Notes under the pieces: generated by a model
What the model was told of the DNA's origin: nothing
The model's input: only the letters and a program-made list of their open reading frames with translations
Databases searched by the model: none
NCBI GenBank assembly: GCA_002946415.1
Contig: NJPS01000077.1
Coordinates: 310,001-374,000 of the forward strand
Direction of reading: 5' to 3'
DNA length: 64,000 nucleotides
DNA from: Rutstroemia sp. NJR-2017a BVV2
Taxonomy: Eukaryota > Ascomycota > Leotiomycetes > Helotiales > Rutstroemiaceae
Program-made: the position numbers and the translations under genes
Shown here: piece by piece, positions 32,053-43,686 of the stretch
Numbering within the stretch: position 1 is the stretch's first letter
How the letters are laid out: the number at the start of each line of letters is the position of its first letter

Positions 32053-35000
32053 TCACCTCGCCGGCATCATCCCATCCATCCAAACCCCCACCTCAACCAT
32101 TACCCCTTTCCTCCCTCCTCCATTCCCTCCCCCATTCCCTCCCTCTTCCTCCCCCTCAATCCCAACCCCCCTCCCCCGCATCTCCTCCACCGCCGCCCCC
32201 ATATCCACATCCACCACATACGCGCCCCGCCCCCTCCCCACCTCGCTATCGAACCTGATCCGCGCAGAGCAATCCGAGAGATCGGTGCCGTTAACAACGA
32301 TGCTGCAGATCTGCGGGTCGAAGGGGATATTCGCTTGGGGGGAGAGCAGGCAGAGGGTGAAGGTGCCGTGGAGGGGGAGGAGGGTGGTGTGTAGGGAGAG
32401 GAGGGGGGTTTGGTTTGGTGGGGGGTGGAGGGTAGTGGTGAGGAGGGATGAGGAGGGGAGGAGGAGCGTGGTGTGTCCTAGGGGAGTGGTTTGTAGGAGC
32501 GGAGAGCTGGGGGAAGAGGGGGGTTGTTGGGTACTGAGGACTGGGTGCGCGGTGAGTATGTCCCAGCCGGCGGGGGGGAGGGTGATAAGTATTTTAGTAG
32601 AGGGGGAAGAATCCACAGACAACGCCTGGGTAATTTTGCTTGATGCGAAAGACCGAATGATATATTCCTTCGCAGGATCAATCTCGGGAAAATCAGAAAG
32701 ACTTAGAATTTCAGAAATCGGTTTAGACGGATACGGATTAAACAGCCCGAGAACAGGCGTCCCGGAACAAATCGTCGTAGTGCTGATTTTCAAAATTCGA
32801 TGTTCTTTGTCGCCAGCGTACGCGTATGCGGTTTTGCCGGGCCGGACGGGGAGGGTAATTCCAGGGGTTTTGGAGCCGGGGAGGGAGGATAGAGGGGGCG
32901 CGATGATGGTGGAGAGGAGGTTGTTGTTGTGGTGGTTGGGAGTATCGGTGATGGAGATGAGGCCACCGGACAGGCAGCGGGCGGCGGCGTGGTAGGTTGA
33001 GAAGTCGGGATTTTGAGATTCGGATGGAGATGGAGCGGGCTTCATAGATGTGGTTTGGAACATGTCCCAGTCTGGGGTGATGCCGTCGAGATGGGTGGTT
33101 AGGAGGGAGGTGTGGGAGTTGGTGTGGATGTGCCTGGTTGTGTTAGTGGCAAGGAGGGGGTGGTGTGGGGGAGATGAGGTACCATGGGTGGGAATCGGGT
33201 TGGTTGGGCCAGAAGTCGTCGGAGTTGCGCATGGCGATTCTGTGCGTTGTGGATGATGGGTTCGAAGATAATAGAATTTCGGGAGAGAAGATGTTGGATG
33301 GGTACTGAGCCATACATGAAATCACCTTGTTCCCGAAATGCTTTGTTGCAGAGGCGTGAATAGCCGCTTGATAGGCAGGTATTAAGTCTCGTCTATCGGC
33401 TGAGTTCTTGATGTCGTCCAGTAACCCTTGGGTGTCTAGTTTGACTGCATTAACTCCGCAGTCAACCAGAAAGCTACTACGCATTAGCTTGAGGGCTTCG
33501 CTGTAGGAGCATGCAGCCCAAACTTACGAATAAAAGTCATCATAAAACCTCTGAACATCCACACTATCAATTACCCAGATTCCTTCCCCTTTCTTCATAT
33601 CGATCGATCTCAGTTTGTACTTCTTTCCAATCTCACTGTCTGGCTCAATCCCTCCCCAGTAACCGAAAACGCCGTGCCAGACGCCGATATTTTTTACCCA
33701 AGGGAACTCCTTTTTGATCTCCGATACTAACATTTTGAGGCTGTCTGGGAATGATTTCGAGGAGGCTTGAATGCTTGCCAAGCGGTGCTGGAAGATAGTG
33801 GAGCCATAAGGAACAACAGACTGCCAACCATCGTCTATGATAATTGTGGAGGGGTAAATGTCTGATGCATTCAGGTCATGGAGGGCAGCCATGAATGAGC
33901 TATACGTCAGCTCAGGACCAAGTGAGTTCCAGGTACAATATATGAGTCCATTATGAAAGTCATCTTGCGTCAGAGACTCTGCCTTGATTCCCCCTTTCAG
34001 AGGGTAGCCTTTGTCTGAGCATGGCTTTGTTGCTGCGCCTTGACTTATCAGCGCTTTTGTTCGTGCCATCACCATTTCAATGCCTTCTTCTATCGTGTCA
34101 CCAATTGCGCATATCAAGAGCCCGTCTTTTGGGGTCATTTCATCATTCCTTCCTAGTGCAATGATGTTCCCTGCGTCATCTGACTTCACAGTCATCACAA
34201 CCCCGTCGGTGCTCACAGCTAGCACCACGAAATGATAACCATCATTTCTCAAGAATGAGAGGAGAATTGCTTCTTCATCCAGATCCAGTTTTGAAAATCC
34301 ATGTCGAGGACATAACCAGAAGTTCGATTGTCGGACAAGCGCAAAGTACCTGGTGAAAGAGGTTGGGAGACCAACAACGAATTGCTCAAAGAAAGGCTCC
34401 TGGGACGACGATGCTGGTATTGGAATGGAGATTGTCCATAGCGAGGCCGTTGATGAGTCGGGTACATGTGTTTCAATCCTACAGCCTGGGGAGATGCCAT
34501 GGATATAATATCCCAAGGGGGTGGTCAATGCAGTTGGAGTTGATGGACGTTTAAAAATGAGCTCCCCATCGCCCAATTCGTCAGGGCCATCTTTCACCCA
34601 TATCCAATCCGCCTCTCCTTTTCGCCGATACTTCACCGTGAAATTGAAGCAATTGCTCCTATCTGTCCAGTTGAAAAGAGTATTGGTGAAAGTAAGTGGT
34701 GGTTGCTCGTGATGCGGGGTGTTGGCTTCGAAGGATGACGTAATCGGATTCGGATGGCTGTCATTGAGCTTCGTTCTTCTCAGTACAGTTATCCAAAACA
34801 ATTCGCGTGCATGTTAATACTTACTACTTCGATTAGTCCATCCGTCTCGTTAAGGTCCAATTGTTCCCATTCTCGACTATGGGTGCCGTTGTGCCAAAGA
34901 GCCACGTCCCAGCCTGTCTCTTCGGCGCCGCCCTCGGGGAACAAAACGACTGTGATAGGCAGCTGTGTACCACGTTAGCAGGACGGCCTTTCAAATCGGG

Positions 35001-35092
35001 ATGATGATCGCCAATGCTAATATTCGTACCGAGTCATCATCATGAATGGTTGTTTGTCCTAAGATTGGATCACAGACGACTCGAGCGGACAT
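32053..35092 (-). CDS. GH36 raffinose-synthase/seed-imbibition-type glycosidase
   Basis: Five exons (35092-35030, 34962-34825, 34768-33528, 33476-33183, 33133-32053) join in frame to 938 aa. Seen: an N-terminal beta-sandwich (GWDVALWHNGTHSREWEQLDL), DGLIYCTWNSLG, then DDGWQSV, IGVWHGVFGYWGGI, and AVKLDTQGLLDD supplying the likely nucleophile Asp. ISCMAQYPSNIF and MRNSDDFWP bear the probable acid/base region. HTNSHTSLLTTHLDGITPDWDMF and AARCLSGGLISITD follow. These blocks define the raffinose-synthase-like (Sip1) branch of alpha-galactosidases. Hydrolysis or transfer of alpha-galactosyl groups is expected, probably cytosolic since no signal peptide is visible. Odd: the last 100 residues are Gly/Glu-rich and low complexity. 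Confidence 0.9.
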
Positions 35093-35790
35093 TATCCGTT
35101 TATCCTGATCTGTCCCTTTTGGTGCAGTTGGTCATTTGTATATCATAAACGCGGAGTCTAAGGTCGGTCTTTCGGTAGGAAGAATCATCACAGCCTAAGT
35201 GGGCTAGTCTTTTTCGATCCCACTCCTGAGTTCTGACCCCGCCCCCGGCTCCGCCCCGCTAAGATAATAATGGGTTCGAGAAACACAGAGCGACGACTGT
35301 GACCTCGCGTACAGTAAGACAGGAGTTTAGGGGTTCAAATCTACCATAGTGATATTGAGCAGAGGTACAGCACCATTCCATACACTGTCGGTCAGCTATT
35401 CGTCACACATGGAAGCAGCATTCTTCGTTGTTAGTTTTCTAGCACAAGCAATACTTAATTTCTCGCACGACGGGGCTTCACTGAAGGCTCACTTTCTTGT
35501 TTTATCCAGCCGGTTACTATCACCACCATATGTTTGGTACTGTTCTGGAAGGTTACTGTCTACTTTCTCCTTGATGCTTCTGAAGGTGGTTTTAAAAATC
35601 TCGCATTTAATTGAATTTGCTAACTTAGGAATATGTGTGTAAAATCACGCTCTAACTCAATCCCCTTTCAGGAATAAGGTTTATCCAGAAACCATCTTAA
35701 ACGTGTAATTACCTCCCTCTAACTGAATATTTCATATCAGATGTGCGAGTTGCGCACTCCACCGCTGGATACGGTCCTCTGCCGGATTTT
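35093..35790. other. intergenic interval
   Basis: Contains a GC-rich patch (CCGCCCCCGGCTCCGCCCCG near 35237) about 150 bp upstream of the GH36 start. The open frame at 35349-35642 shows no domain and is not called. Confidence 0.4.
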
Positions 35791-36423
35791 CTACATGTTT
35801 CGGGGTTGCCGCAAGCCAAGTTTTTTTTTTGACTGGGGTAGTTCCATGGTATGAATGACATGGAAACCTGCATCTTCGAATGCTCTTTGGTCTTTAACAT
35901 TCTCGACATCAGCAAATACAAGCTCCTCTGCGCCAAATTCTACAGTGGGTTCGTATGATGGACGGGGTGCGAGATGACTCGGATCTTCTGGCAGGCTCCA
36001 CCAAAATTTCATAAAAGCTTGTATGAGCTCAGTAGAATATGTACTCTCTTTCATATCGGGGTTAAAAGCGCTTGTAAACATAGGCCAGCTTTTCATGAAT
36101 TTCAACCCAATATCGCCGATAAATTTGTCCGGGTCCTCGGTTCCGTCGTCTTTTCGACCAAAAACGGCCAGGACGATTCGAGAAATGTATTTTGGTGCAT
36201 TAATTTCGATCTTGAGACTTTCCACGTTCTTGCTGACAGTTGCTGGATTCAACTTCGAGGTCTCCTTCAAAAACTGTTCGTATTTCTCAACATCAGAGGA
36301 TCGGTATGGGCGAACGATGAAGTGCTCGGTGATGATAGGTAGAGGAAGATCGCTCTTGATAACTTTGCGGGGTGAGGTACGGATGACCGGAGCACGAGGA
36401 TGAATGTGAACCTGAGGAGGCAT
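35791..36423 (-). CDS. GNAT-like N-acetyltransferase-domain protein
   Basis: Single exon, 210 aa, ATG at 36423. Seen: LPLPIITEHFIVRPYRSSDVE is the typical first strand of RimJ/RimL-type GNAT proteins. KFIGDIGLKF matches strand 4, STELIQAFMKFWWSLP matches helix 3 after the acetyl-CoA loop, and ENVKDQRAFEDAGFHVIHTME matches the C-terminal Asn-x-x-S/D-x-R-x-x-E-x-x-GF block. The consensus acetyl-CoA loop (R/Q-x-x-G-x-G/A) is not recognisable between them, so catalysis is uncertain. No partner is suggested by neighbours. A 9-Phe/Lys-coding A/T run (TTTTTTTTTT at 35821) lies near the 3' end. Confidence 0.75.
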   Translation of the reverse strand: MPPQVHIHPRAPVIRTSPRKVIKSDLPLPIITEHFIVRPYRSSDVEKYEQFLKETSKLNPATVSKNVESLKIEINAPKYISRIVLAVFGRKDDGTEDPDKFIGDIGLKFMKSWPMFTSAFNPDMKESTYSTELIQAFMKFWWSLPEDPSHLAPRPSYEPTVEFGAEELVFADVENVKDQRAFEDAGFHVIHTMELPQSKKKLGLRQPRNM

Positions 36424-36953
36424 TTTGGACTGCTTGAACGAATATTGAGGAGTTGCTTGACTGTTTGGCCTGCTTGAACGAATATTGAAAAGTTGCTTGA
36501 ATGTGAAAAATAAAGATTGCAGATATGTCTATAGCAACTAAAGCGAAGAAGGCCAATTTATAGGCCATCTTGAGGCATTTTTGATACTTCGTGACGTGAC
36601 GCAGGGACGCTGATTCAAAGGAAAACAAGACATACAGGAAACAGCACTGTGATTGACTTGCCAACACTTTTCTGTAGTGAATCATACGCGAAAAGTTTCT
36701 TTGTTTGATGAACTACTCCTAAACAGAATCTTTTTTCTGTGGTCAAATAAAAGACGTTTCTCTGATGTAGAATGACCTGAAGTACCGCTCGTGCTCTACG
36801 AGTCACACTTCTTACATATCTCATTTTTCAGCCTTTTTAATTATTCACAGTCAATTATTTTCGTTTGAGGGGCTCACTGAGAAAGTACAACCACGAGAGT
36901 AGAGAGCCCGGCTGAGAACCCGAACTTCTTCTGAGCTTCATACACGAACAGTT

Positions 36954-37715
36954 ATGTCACCAACCCAAGAATTTCAGTCCGAGGAGGTTAGAAACGGAGA
37001 GTCAACAGGGTTACTAAAATATACCAAGGACTGCAACCGTTATCAACAAGCAATCATCAAGCGTAAAGAGCTACTGAATGAAGCTGAAAGCTATATATCG
37101 AGGCACAAGATCTGTCTCATGGACAGATTAACACGGAAAAAGAACGAAATGAGAGACTATATCGAGGAAGCCATGTTAGAATTGATGGAAAAAGCGATAA
37201 TAGACTTGGATCTTACGATGGCCGAGTTCGTCGACAGAATAATGTGGTGGCGGTACATTGCACGGTTGATAGCAGAGAAATATATGATTTCAAATCCTAG
37301 TGGTCCTAAATTGTCATTTGGAACAAGTGACCTTTCTCTTTCTTGGCAGAGGCTGCAAGTCATACGCAAAGCACCTGAATGGTCGAGATATACAGGGCAG
37401 TTTCCTATAGATGCAAAAGAGTTCTGGAATATTGCTTGGAGGAATCACAGGAAAAACATCCTACCAGAAATGACTGAAGCGACGAAATGGCTCATTTTCG
37501 CCGATATTGACAACTTTACCACGAAAGAACTGGTTAAGAAAGATAAGATCTCATTTCAGATAACCTCAGAAGACTGCTATGCGATTGCGGTTGGTATGGA
37601 TTACAGAGATTTGGAGAACAGCGAGAAATTCTTACCTTGGATTAATACCCCTGCCGCTGATGTTGACGACAAAGCTTTCGATGAACACATGGCATTTACT
37701 TTTGACTTCGAATGA
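36954..37715 (+). CDS. unnamed accessory family, member 1
   Basis: Single exon, 253 aa, ATG at 36954. I do not recognise a named domain. Seen: charged helical N-terminal half, then DLTMAEFVDRIMWWRYIARLI followed by AEKY, corresponding to the core of members 4 and 5 (EF-x-FW-x-GL-x-A-QKY). A downstream FG-x-SDLSLSW matches their LDYAFGRWDYS. The C-terminus SEDCYAIAVGMDYRDLENSE plus KFLPWI aligns with exon 2 of member 2. No signal peptide or membrane segment. It opens a 10-kb block of same-strand paralogues separated by long AT-rich spacers, so tandem duplication followed by fast divergence is the likely history. Confidence 0.7.
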   Translation: MSPTQEFQSEEVRNGESTGLLKYTKDCNRYQQAIIKRKELLNEAESYISRHKICLMDRLTRKKNEMRDYIEEAMLELMEKAIIDLDLTMAEFVDRIMWWRYIARLIAEKYMISNPSGPKLSFGTSDLSLSWQRLQVIRKAPEWSRYTGQFPIDAKEFWNIAWRNHRKNILPEMTEATKWLIFADIDNFTTKELVKKDKISFQITSEDCYAIAVGMDYRDLENSEKFLPWINTPAADVDDKAFDEHMAFTFDFE

Positions 37716-38726
37716 TGGGTCAGAAACTATTAATTGATTACCTTTACATTTGAACTTAAGAACTACCAATGGAATTACGCGTTGAAGCTTATGCTATAAC
37801 GTTGACTTGCAAGATGACAGTCTCGGAACCAGCGATGACTTCTGTCTAATGACTCCTGAAGCCTGAATTCTTGACCTTCAACATGAATCAGATCCATTTT
37901 ATTTCGGGAGAAAAGCCATCCATATCTCTAAGCTACAGGAACCTTAAAATAGCATTATAGCACATGGTTTCCTCACACTCGTTACCACATACTTCCTATA
38001 TCTCATGCAATCACCTCTAGAATATGACCATCTTTCAAACACAGAATGATTCGCACAAGTTCCATGATAGCCTATATACTCTTTACAGAAACTTCAACCC
38101 AATGGATATGAAGAATGGGTTCTTTATATCCATTCCGTGAGTCCGTTGCACATCGAGCACCGTGCATGATGCATGGGGGAGGGCAGCTGAGTGGGATATC
38201 TAACATCCCTTTCGGACTTCTCGCTGCATCTAATCACTTAGTTTATGATATATGACGTCTTTGAAGTACTTGATTGGATAACATGCATCTAGTAGGCAAA
38301 CTGTCCACTAACTTTTCTCACATTCACAGCTAGGTATTCAACGCATTCTCCGAACAACAGCGAGTGGAATTGCTCAATAAAGAATCAGTCAACAGCAACA
38401 TGTTCATTCACAGAATAAACAATAAGTAGCACCCTTGTATCTGAGCGGTAGAAGACTATTAGAGGAGCAGCTTTCGCCTTTGAGATATGTTTTATTGATC
38501 CATCACCAGCTCAACTTGAATATCAAACTACCAACCACCTGCACACCGCGGGAAGTTTTCCATAGCATTAGTCTGGATCATTACCAACGCGATTATCTCT
38601 GCTACCGCGCGTTAGGACGACAGCAGTACTTCTATCCAGCTCAGAAGTTAATTCAGCTTTCAACCTCGTTCTCTGAATCGCATAAGCGGTCAAAATAAAC
38701 ATTCCAGTTCCAGCGGCGTCGGACAC
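37716..38726. other. intergenic interval
   Basis: 1 kb of AT-rich sequence. A short open frame at 38435-38698 ends just before member 2 of the unnamed family and could contain an upstream exon of it. Nothing else is recognised. Confidence 0.35.
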
Positions 38727-39562
38727 TTGCAGTCGCAAGAAAATCCGTACATTCCGCCGTACAAACTTGAAAATGAGGCGGCGATCGAATCGATTCGCCG
38801 TGATTTAGAAGAACGCGAGATTGAGATTGAAGAAGCACGTTGCGGTAGTGTCGAGGAGATAGATCTACTTCTATTTCTCGACAAGTATTATTTACCTGTT
38901 CTATATACTGAGTTAGTCTTGTGGGAGGTTAGGCCGGAAGACGCTATTCCCCGCTTGCCTTTTTCATTTCAGACTAGGTGCGCAAATACCTTAACCAGGA
39001 TCTACCAGTTCCTCCACCTAAAGAATCCAATGCTGATACGTTTTCGCGACTTGGCGCCTCGATACGAAGTTTTATTACCCCAGCGTGACTACGCTGCTAA
39101 GAGAGCAAGCTTCAAGCGGTACATCGAGAGTGCTTGGACGGAAGCCACTGAAAATTTGCCGTATGATATCCCAACTGCTATGGAGGATGTTAAACTATGG
39201 GAAATTGCACGAGTGTTATCATATACCGCACCAGATCATCTTCGTGCTTCATATAGCACCGAGGACGGCTATCCATATTTCATGCCTCCAATGATTTCGT
39301 ATAGTTCAAAACTATCGTCAGTGAGGACTTCCCAAAATGAAGCGACGTGAAGAAACCTTCGAAGAAAATAACTATGGAGGATCGCCTAGCACTTATGCAT
39401 GCTGCAGACTATCGAACGATGGAAAATCCTCGCAAGTTTCTGGATTATATTCATTCTTCTGTTCACAATGCTGGAGAGACAACTCAGACAGGTAGAAGCG
39501 ACAATCTTGAGACATTCTCAATAAATCGTTTTTTGACAAGACTGTCTGACTGCTTCTCATAA
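38727..39562 (+). CDS. unnamed accessory family, member 2 (5' end uncertain)
   Basis: Exon 1 (to 39320) and exon 2 (39365-39562) are joined across a 44-nt intron (GTGAGG..CGAAG); this is the removal that restores frame with the conserved C-terminal block MEDRLALMHAADYRTMENPR plus KFLDYI. That block aligns with the end of member 1. The middle (LYTELVLWEVRPEDAIPRLP) matches the family core weakly. Odd: no ATG opens the frame; it begins at a TTG (38727) after the acceptor-like CACTTGCAG. Either an upstream exon was missed or the gene has lost its start. No known domain. Confidence 0.5.
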
Positions 39563-41224
39563 CTACTACGGTCCATGGCCGTTGAAAAGACGAGTAGATG
39601 CCACGCTGTTGGAACACTCTCAATAGCTCGTCTCTCTCACTATACTATATGGCTTCTTGTCACACCTACTACCCTCGTTATTTTTTTCATTGGGTAAGAT
39701 GCTCAATTCGCTGTTAGGTAGTTGTTTGTAGGAACTCCAAAATCAAGTATGGATTTATATATACTGCCCTATCCCTATTCTTACACCTTCAGATCAGTAT
39801 AATAAGATCGGTTAATACTCTTGAAAATGGGCCGGGAAAGCCCTTCCGTCTTCTGTATATTACGAACATTGTACTGAAACCACTGGAACCACTCGAACCT
39901 CCGAACCAGTATCTCTGTGATCATATCAAAAGCAAATCATCGAATGCCGAGACGACGCATCCGGCTATGAACACCCCTCGACCAACAAATCGCAAAGGGG
40001 CCGAAGCAGTATTGCTAACAGGTTAAGAAATTTCGATACCCCACCAGTCCTACTGATATCTCCAGGTAAATGGTCAATACTTTGAGCATAGTTGACCACC
40101 GCAAGCCAGCAAATTGTTACAGTGACGAGGAGAAATTCTGCTTCGCCGACGGGAAGCTCTAGATTAAGCGCATGAAAGGCTATTCAAGTGAATACCAGGT
40201 CATTGCCGAGCACCTTTATATCAATTCTTTATCCAATACATTGGCTTGTGCATGACAACGACGACTACAAAGAAGTAGCGAGAACGAGGGCTGCTCACTC
40301 GTTCAGTAGAAACACGAACCTCAGAAAGAAGTATTAACCTGAGTTATTTGTTTTAAAAAGGGGGCAAACAATGATTGTTTCTTCACCATCAACAGACTGT
40401 GATGATCATGCTAATCAGACCAGTCTTGGAAACGTGATCCGCGAATGAAGGTTTGAACTGTAGATGAAGGTGACTTGATTCGCCCGTGAATAGATCCAGA
40501 TCTGATCCACAATTATTAAATAACGCAGCTATTCGGGAAGACACAGTGAGAACTAAAGGTTGGTATTGAGAAGAAAATCACGACTTGCGAGCTCATCATT
40601 GGCGGGATTTTAAACCTACGATACTGTTGTGTTATATCGCAGGCTGTTGTGTAAATTATTAGTAGGGACCTTCGATATGTTCGCCGCCAGGGGTGTACCT
40701 GTACTGTAGGCTTCAGCAGAAATATTTACGGGTTGTGCTAGTACTAAAATGATGGTATTGTTTTCTGTGGACGAGGAAGCCTAGAATTCAACATTAAGTG
40801 TGTCCCTTACTGGTTCAGGTTAGTTGAGCCTTTCAATCCGGAGGAAGAAGATGAACCTCTATGTCGGCAACCTCTTCCGTTGTCGTAGTCTATCTGAGTG
40901 CATTTGTACCGCAAACATCATCTGCTTCCGCAATTTCATTGGCTGAATCCGATGCTTTTCATTCATGTGCACAACAAATTCTAGGAATTGTTCGGTAATT
41001 GTTGCGACGACGAGAAAGTATTCACTTGCTCCTAAACTTATATAAATATAGCCAATCCCCCCTTTAAGTTTGTAGAAGTTCCAACAGCATATTCCACTAA
41101 ACGGATCCTCAAAAAGTTCCGACACCATCGATATTCAAATATATCTTACCAGGCCCTTTAGTCTTTGCAACTCACAGACGTTCTCGATTTCAAGTAGACC
41201 CACTTCTTACTACCAAGTATTCCA
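39563..41224. other. intergenic interval
   Basis: 1.66 kb with no gene recognised. A TATATAAATATA box at about 41040-41050 sits about 175 bp before the ATG of the next family member. The minus frame 41128-40859 overlaps this box and is probably chance. Confidence 0.4.
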
Positions 41225-42298
41225 ATGCCTACAGGTATAGCAACACCCGGCCTCTATTTCGTGAGGGAAAACCTGCTTAGTTGTATGGAATCAGAGGTTC
41301 GTGCTCGAAATATCCACCGCTTCCAATTTTCTGAATATACCCTTCAAAGAGGACTTAGCAATGCCTGTGCCGAGAGGCTATTGGATAAATGGACCAGCTT
41401 GACTCATGAGAAGAGTACCCCAGCCCTGGAATTCTCTGCCAGATTCTTCAGGGTTGAATGGGGGAGAATGATTAAAAAAAGAATGAAGGTAAAATCAAAG
41501 TCGAGAGAGGATGTACTAGGCGATATATACGATAGCTTCTTCGGAATGTTTCATGAAAAGGCCGAGAATGCTGGACTGGCTCAAGAGAACAGTATAGCTA
41601 ACAACATATATGATAATACCCACTGGCAGCAGTATATCTCAGCCTGGGAAGATTCAGATCTACCTGTCGCCAATACTTACGGAAGTGTGCAGGATCAATC
41701 TGGTTATCAACAGAAACCGAATGATGCAGGCGACGCTGAAGGATGGTCAGATAATGATCAGACCTGCTTCTTCGAAGATGCATATGAAGCTGGGGGATAC
41801 GGGATTCCAACAGAGCCGAACATCCCTACTTCAAATAAGTCAGTTGCTTCTGTTCCCTTGGAGACCCTCTATCATCCTGAAAGTAACCCTGGAACAGGCC
41901 TTTCGTCTGAAACCTTGAACTACTGCCCGGGTACCCCAAACCATGCATCATCACTTGATATACCGACTTCAGGTGGTGCCAGTGTCGAAATTCAGAGTAT
42001 GGATGCTTTGTTCCATCAAGGAGGCTCTATGCCTTTACAAGCTCCACCAGGATATGGAGGCTTCCAAGGCGCAATGCTATGGCCAAGCGAATTGGCGAGT
42101 CAGGCCAGCTTGGTACCTTCTATGCAGCCTAACTTGAATAGAGAGGTAAGCTCGGAAGGTAGTAGGTTGCTATCTGCAGCTTATAATCCAGAACCCTTAG
42201 AAAACTATGTAGGATTTATAGCTCGTACCGCGTGGAAGCTCGAAGAGTATCAACTAGGGAAATACAACCAAGACACTTCCAGAGCTTCTAATGACTAA
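41225..42298 (+). CDS. unnamed accessory family, member 3 (diverged, long tail)
   Basis: Single exon, 357 aa, ATG at 41225. Seen: residues 60-105 (STPALEFSARFFRVEWGRMI then KKRMK) align positionally with the family core EF-x(4)-P-x-FW-x-GL-x-A-QKYK. From about 120 onward the protein is a disordered Gln/Asn/Ser/Pro/Gly tail with YGSVQDQSGYQQ, TSGGASVEIQS and LQAPPGYGGFQGAM. No signal peptide. A low-complexity tail after a short conserved core is also seen in members 4 and 5. No function can be assigned; the tail composition alone suggests protein-protein contact or condensation. Family membership is less certain here than for members 4 and 5. Confidence 0.6.
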   Translation: MPTGIATPGLYFVRENLLSCMESEVRARNIHRFQFSEYTLQRGLSNACAERLLDKWTSLTHEKSTPALEFSARFFRVEWGRMIKKRMKVKSKSREDVLGDIYDSFFGMFHEKAENAGLAQENSIANNIYDNTHWQQYISAWEDSDLPVANTYGSVQDQSGYQQKPNDAGDAEGWSDNDQTCFFEDAYEAGGYGIPTEPNIPTSNKSVASVPLETLYHPESNPGTGLSSETLNYCPGTPNHASSLDIPTSGGASVEIQSMDALFHQGGSMPLQAPPGYGGFQGAMLWPSELASQASLVPSMQPNLNREVSSEGSRLLSAAYNPEPLENYVGFIARTAWKLEEYQLGKYNQDTSRASND

Positions 42299-43686
42299 GA
42301 TTCCATTAATGTTTCATAAATTAATTCAACCAACGGCTCTTATTCAATATCCATGAGGACTTGATCTTCTCTTAAATGATAAGATACATTACTCTATCTA
42401 TATATATTATTCCATTTGACTTCTGATAACATGTTCTGTAATAATGAAACACAAAAACAAGAGAAAGGAGCAAGAAAGGAAGACTTCATGATCAATCATT
42501 CCCCTTGAACGCAACGAATACGATGACTGAAAAAATGATCAAACAATGACAAGCGTATCCGGGACGGAGAAACGAGAGTATAAAGGTAATAGATCCGTAG
42601 TTAATCAATGACAATGATCGAAGAAGAGTAGAGAAGTATTAATCGTACAAGGAGGCTGCTGCATCACGTAGAATAATTCATGGCAATTAGTAATATAACT
42701 AACAGTGAGGATTAGTGGCCGTCATTGAACTGGCTAATCAGTAGTGTTCTTGAGTTACAGTGCTGAGTACTCTGGTGCAAACAGAAGTAAAAAGAAAATG
42801 GCATCTATCGGCCGAACCTAAGCATAAATGGAGGGTTAGCCGCACCGTGAAGGTAGTTGACGCTAATTCTCTGATCAGTGTTCCCAGCTTAGAGTAGAAA
42901 CTGTTGAGGCGTATTGGGCCTATATAGGCCTGATAGGCCTAAAGGAAGTGGCTTAGCCCTGAAGGAAGGAATATTGCCTTCAGGAATAGGCCCATATATA
43001 GGCCAGTTGCCAACACTGTGGCAAGGCCTATAAGGTATAAATAAGCAGTCCTTTACCACTGTAAATAGGTAGATCAGTTCAACCAAGTCAAGCATTCAGT
43101 ACCTTCACATTGATATCCCTTAAGCCTATATTTACCCGCTGTGCCTGTGCAACCGTGCAACAGAAAGGACGAATCTCAACATCGTTCATAATGGCCAAGG
43201 GACTTTCCTGTTTACCGAAGAATACATCGCTGGAGACTGAAGAGTACACCGCTGGAGCCTGGCGAGTAACCGTGCAGTCGGTTAGAACGGCTGAGGATTT
43301 ATGATTCCGAGACGGTTGAACTGATGACTTCCGATGGTTTAGTTAACAGTGTTCGCAGCTCTGCAGTCGTTTGCCACAGGTATAAAACGTGGGAGGGGGG
43401 GATGCTAGCGCACCAGTTTTGCCCTCGAACGCATATGACGACACTGCCTGCTGGCGAGTTGAGACATGTTAGAAGCAAAGGAGAAAACAATTAGAAGCTC
43501 AAGTGTCTGAAATTGTTCTTTCATGTTCAGTTGAAGAACGAACAAAGACCTGACGATCCAATACTTTTCAGAAGATGAAAACAAATGATAAACAATATAT
43601 ATGACGGAAATTGAAATAGAGTGAAGTGGTATTGGATGATTTGGATCTAAAACTGACTTACATACAGTATCCTTTAACAATTGAAA
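42299..43686. other. intergenic interval with solo LTR
   Basis: 1.39 kb. It contains the probable solo LTR (42902-43162). The rest is AT-rich, without a gene; open frames at 43110-43304 and 43299-43680 have no features. Confidence 0.4.
42902..43162 (+). mobile_element. probable solo LTR of a Copia-type retrotransposon
   Basis: The 261-bp segment starts TGTTGAGGCG and ends GTGCAACA, giving TGTTG..CAACA termini. It is flanked by GAAAC (42897-42901) and GAAAG (43163-43167), a near-perfect 5-bp target duplication. Inside are several palindromic GGCCTATATAGGCC-like motifs and a TATAAATAAG box near 43036, as expected of an LTR promoter. No gag/pol lies next to it. Confidence 0.6.

Noticed and set aside
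31934..32995. 353-codon plus-strand open frame
   Set aside because: Overlaps the GH36 3' exon on the other strand; the plus-strand reading is Pro/Arg/Gly low complexity with no domain.
35320..35365. tRNA-like T-arm (GGGGTTCAAATCT)
   Set aside because: Stem pairing fails and no acceptor or anticodon arms can be drawn.
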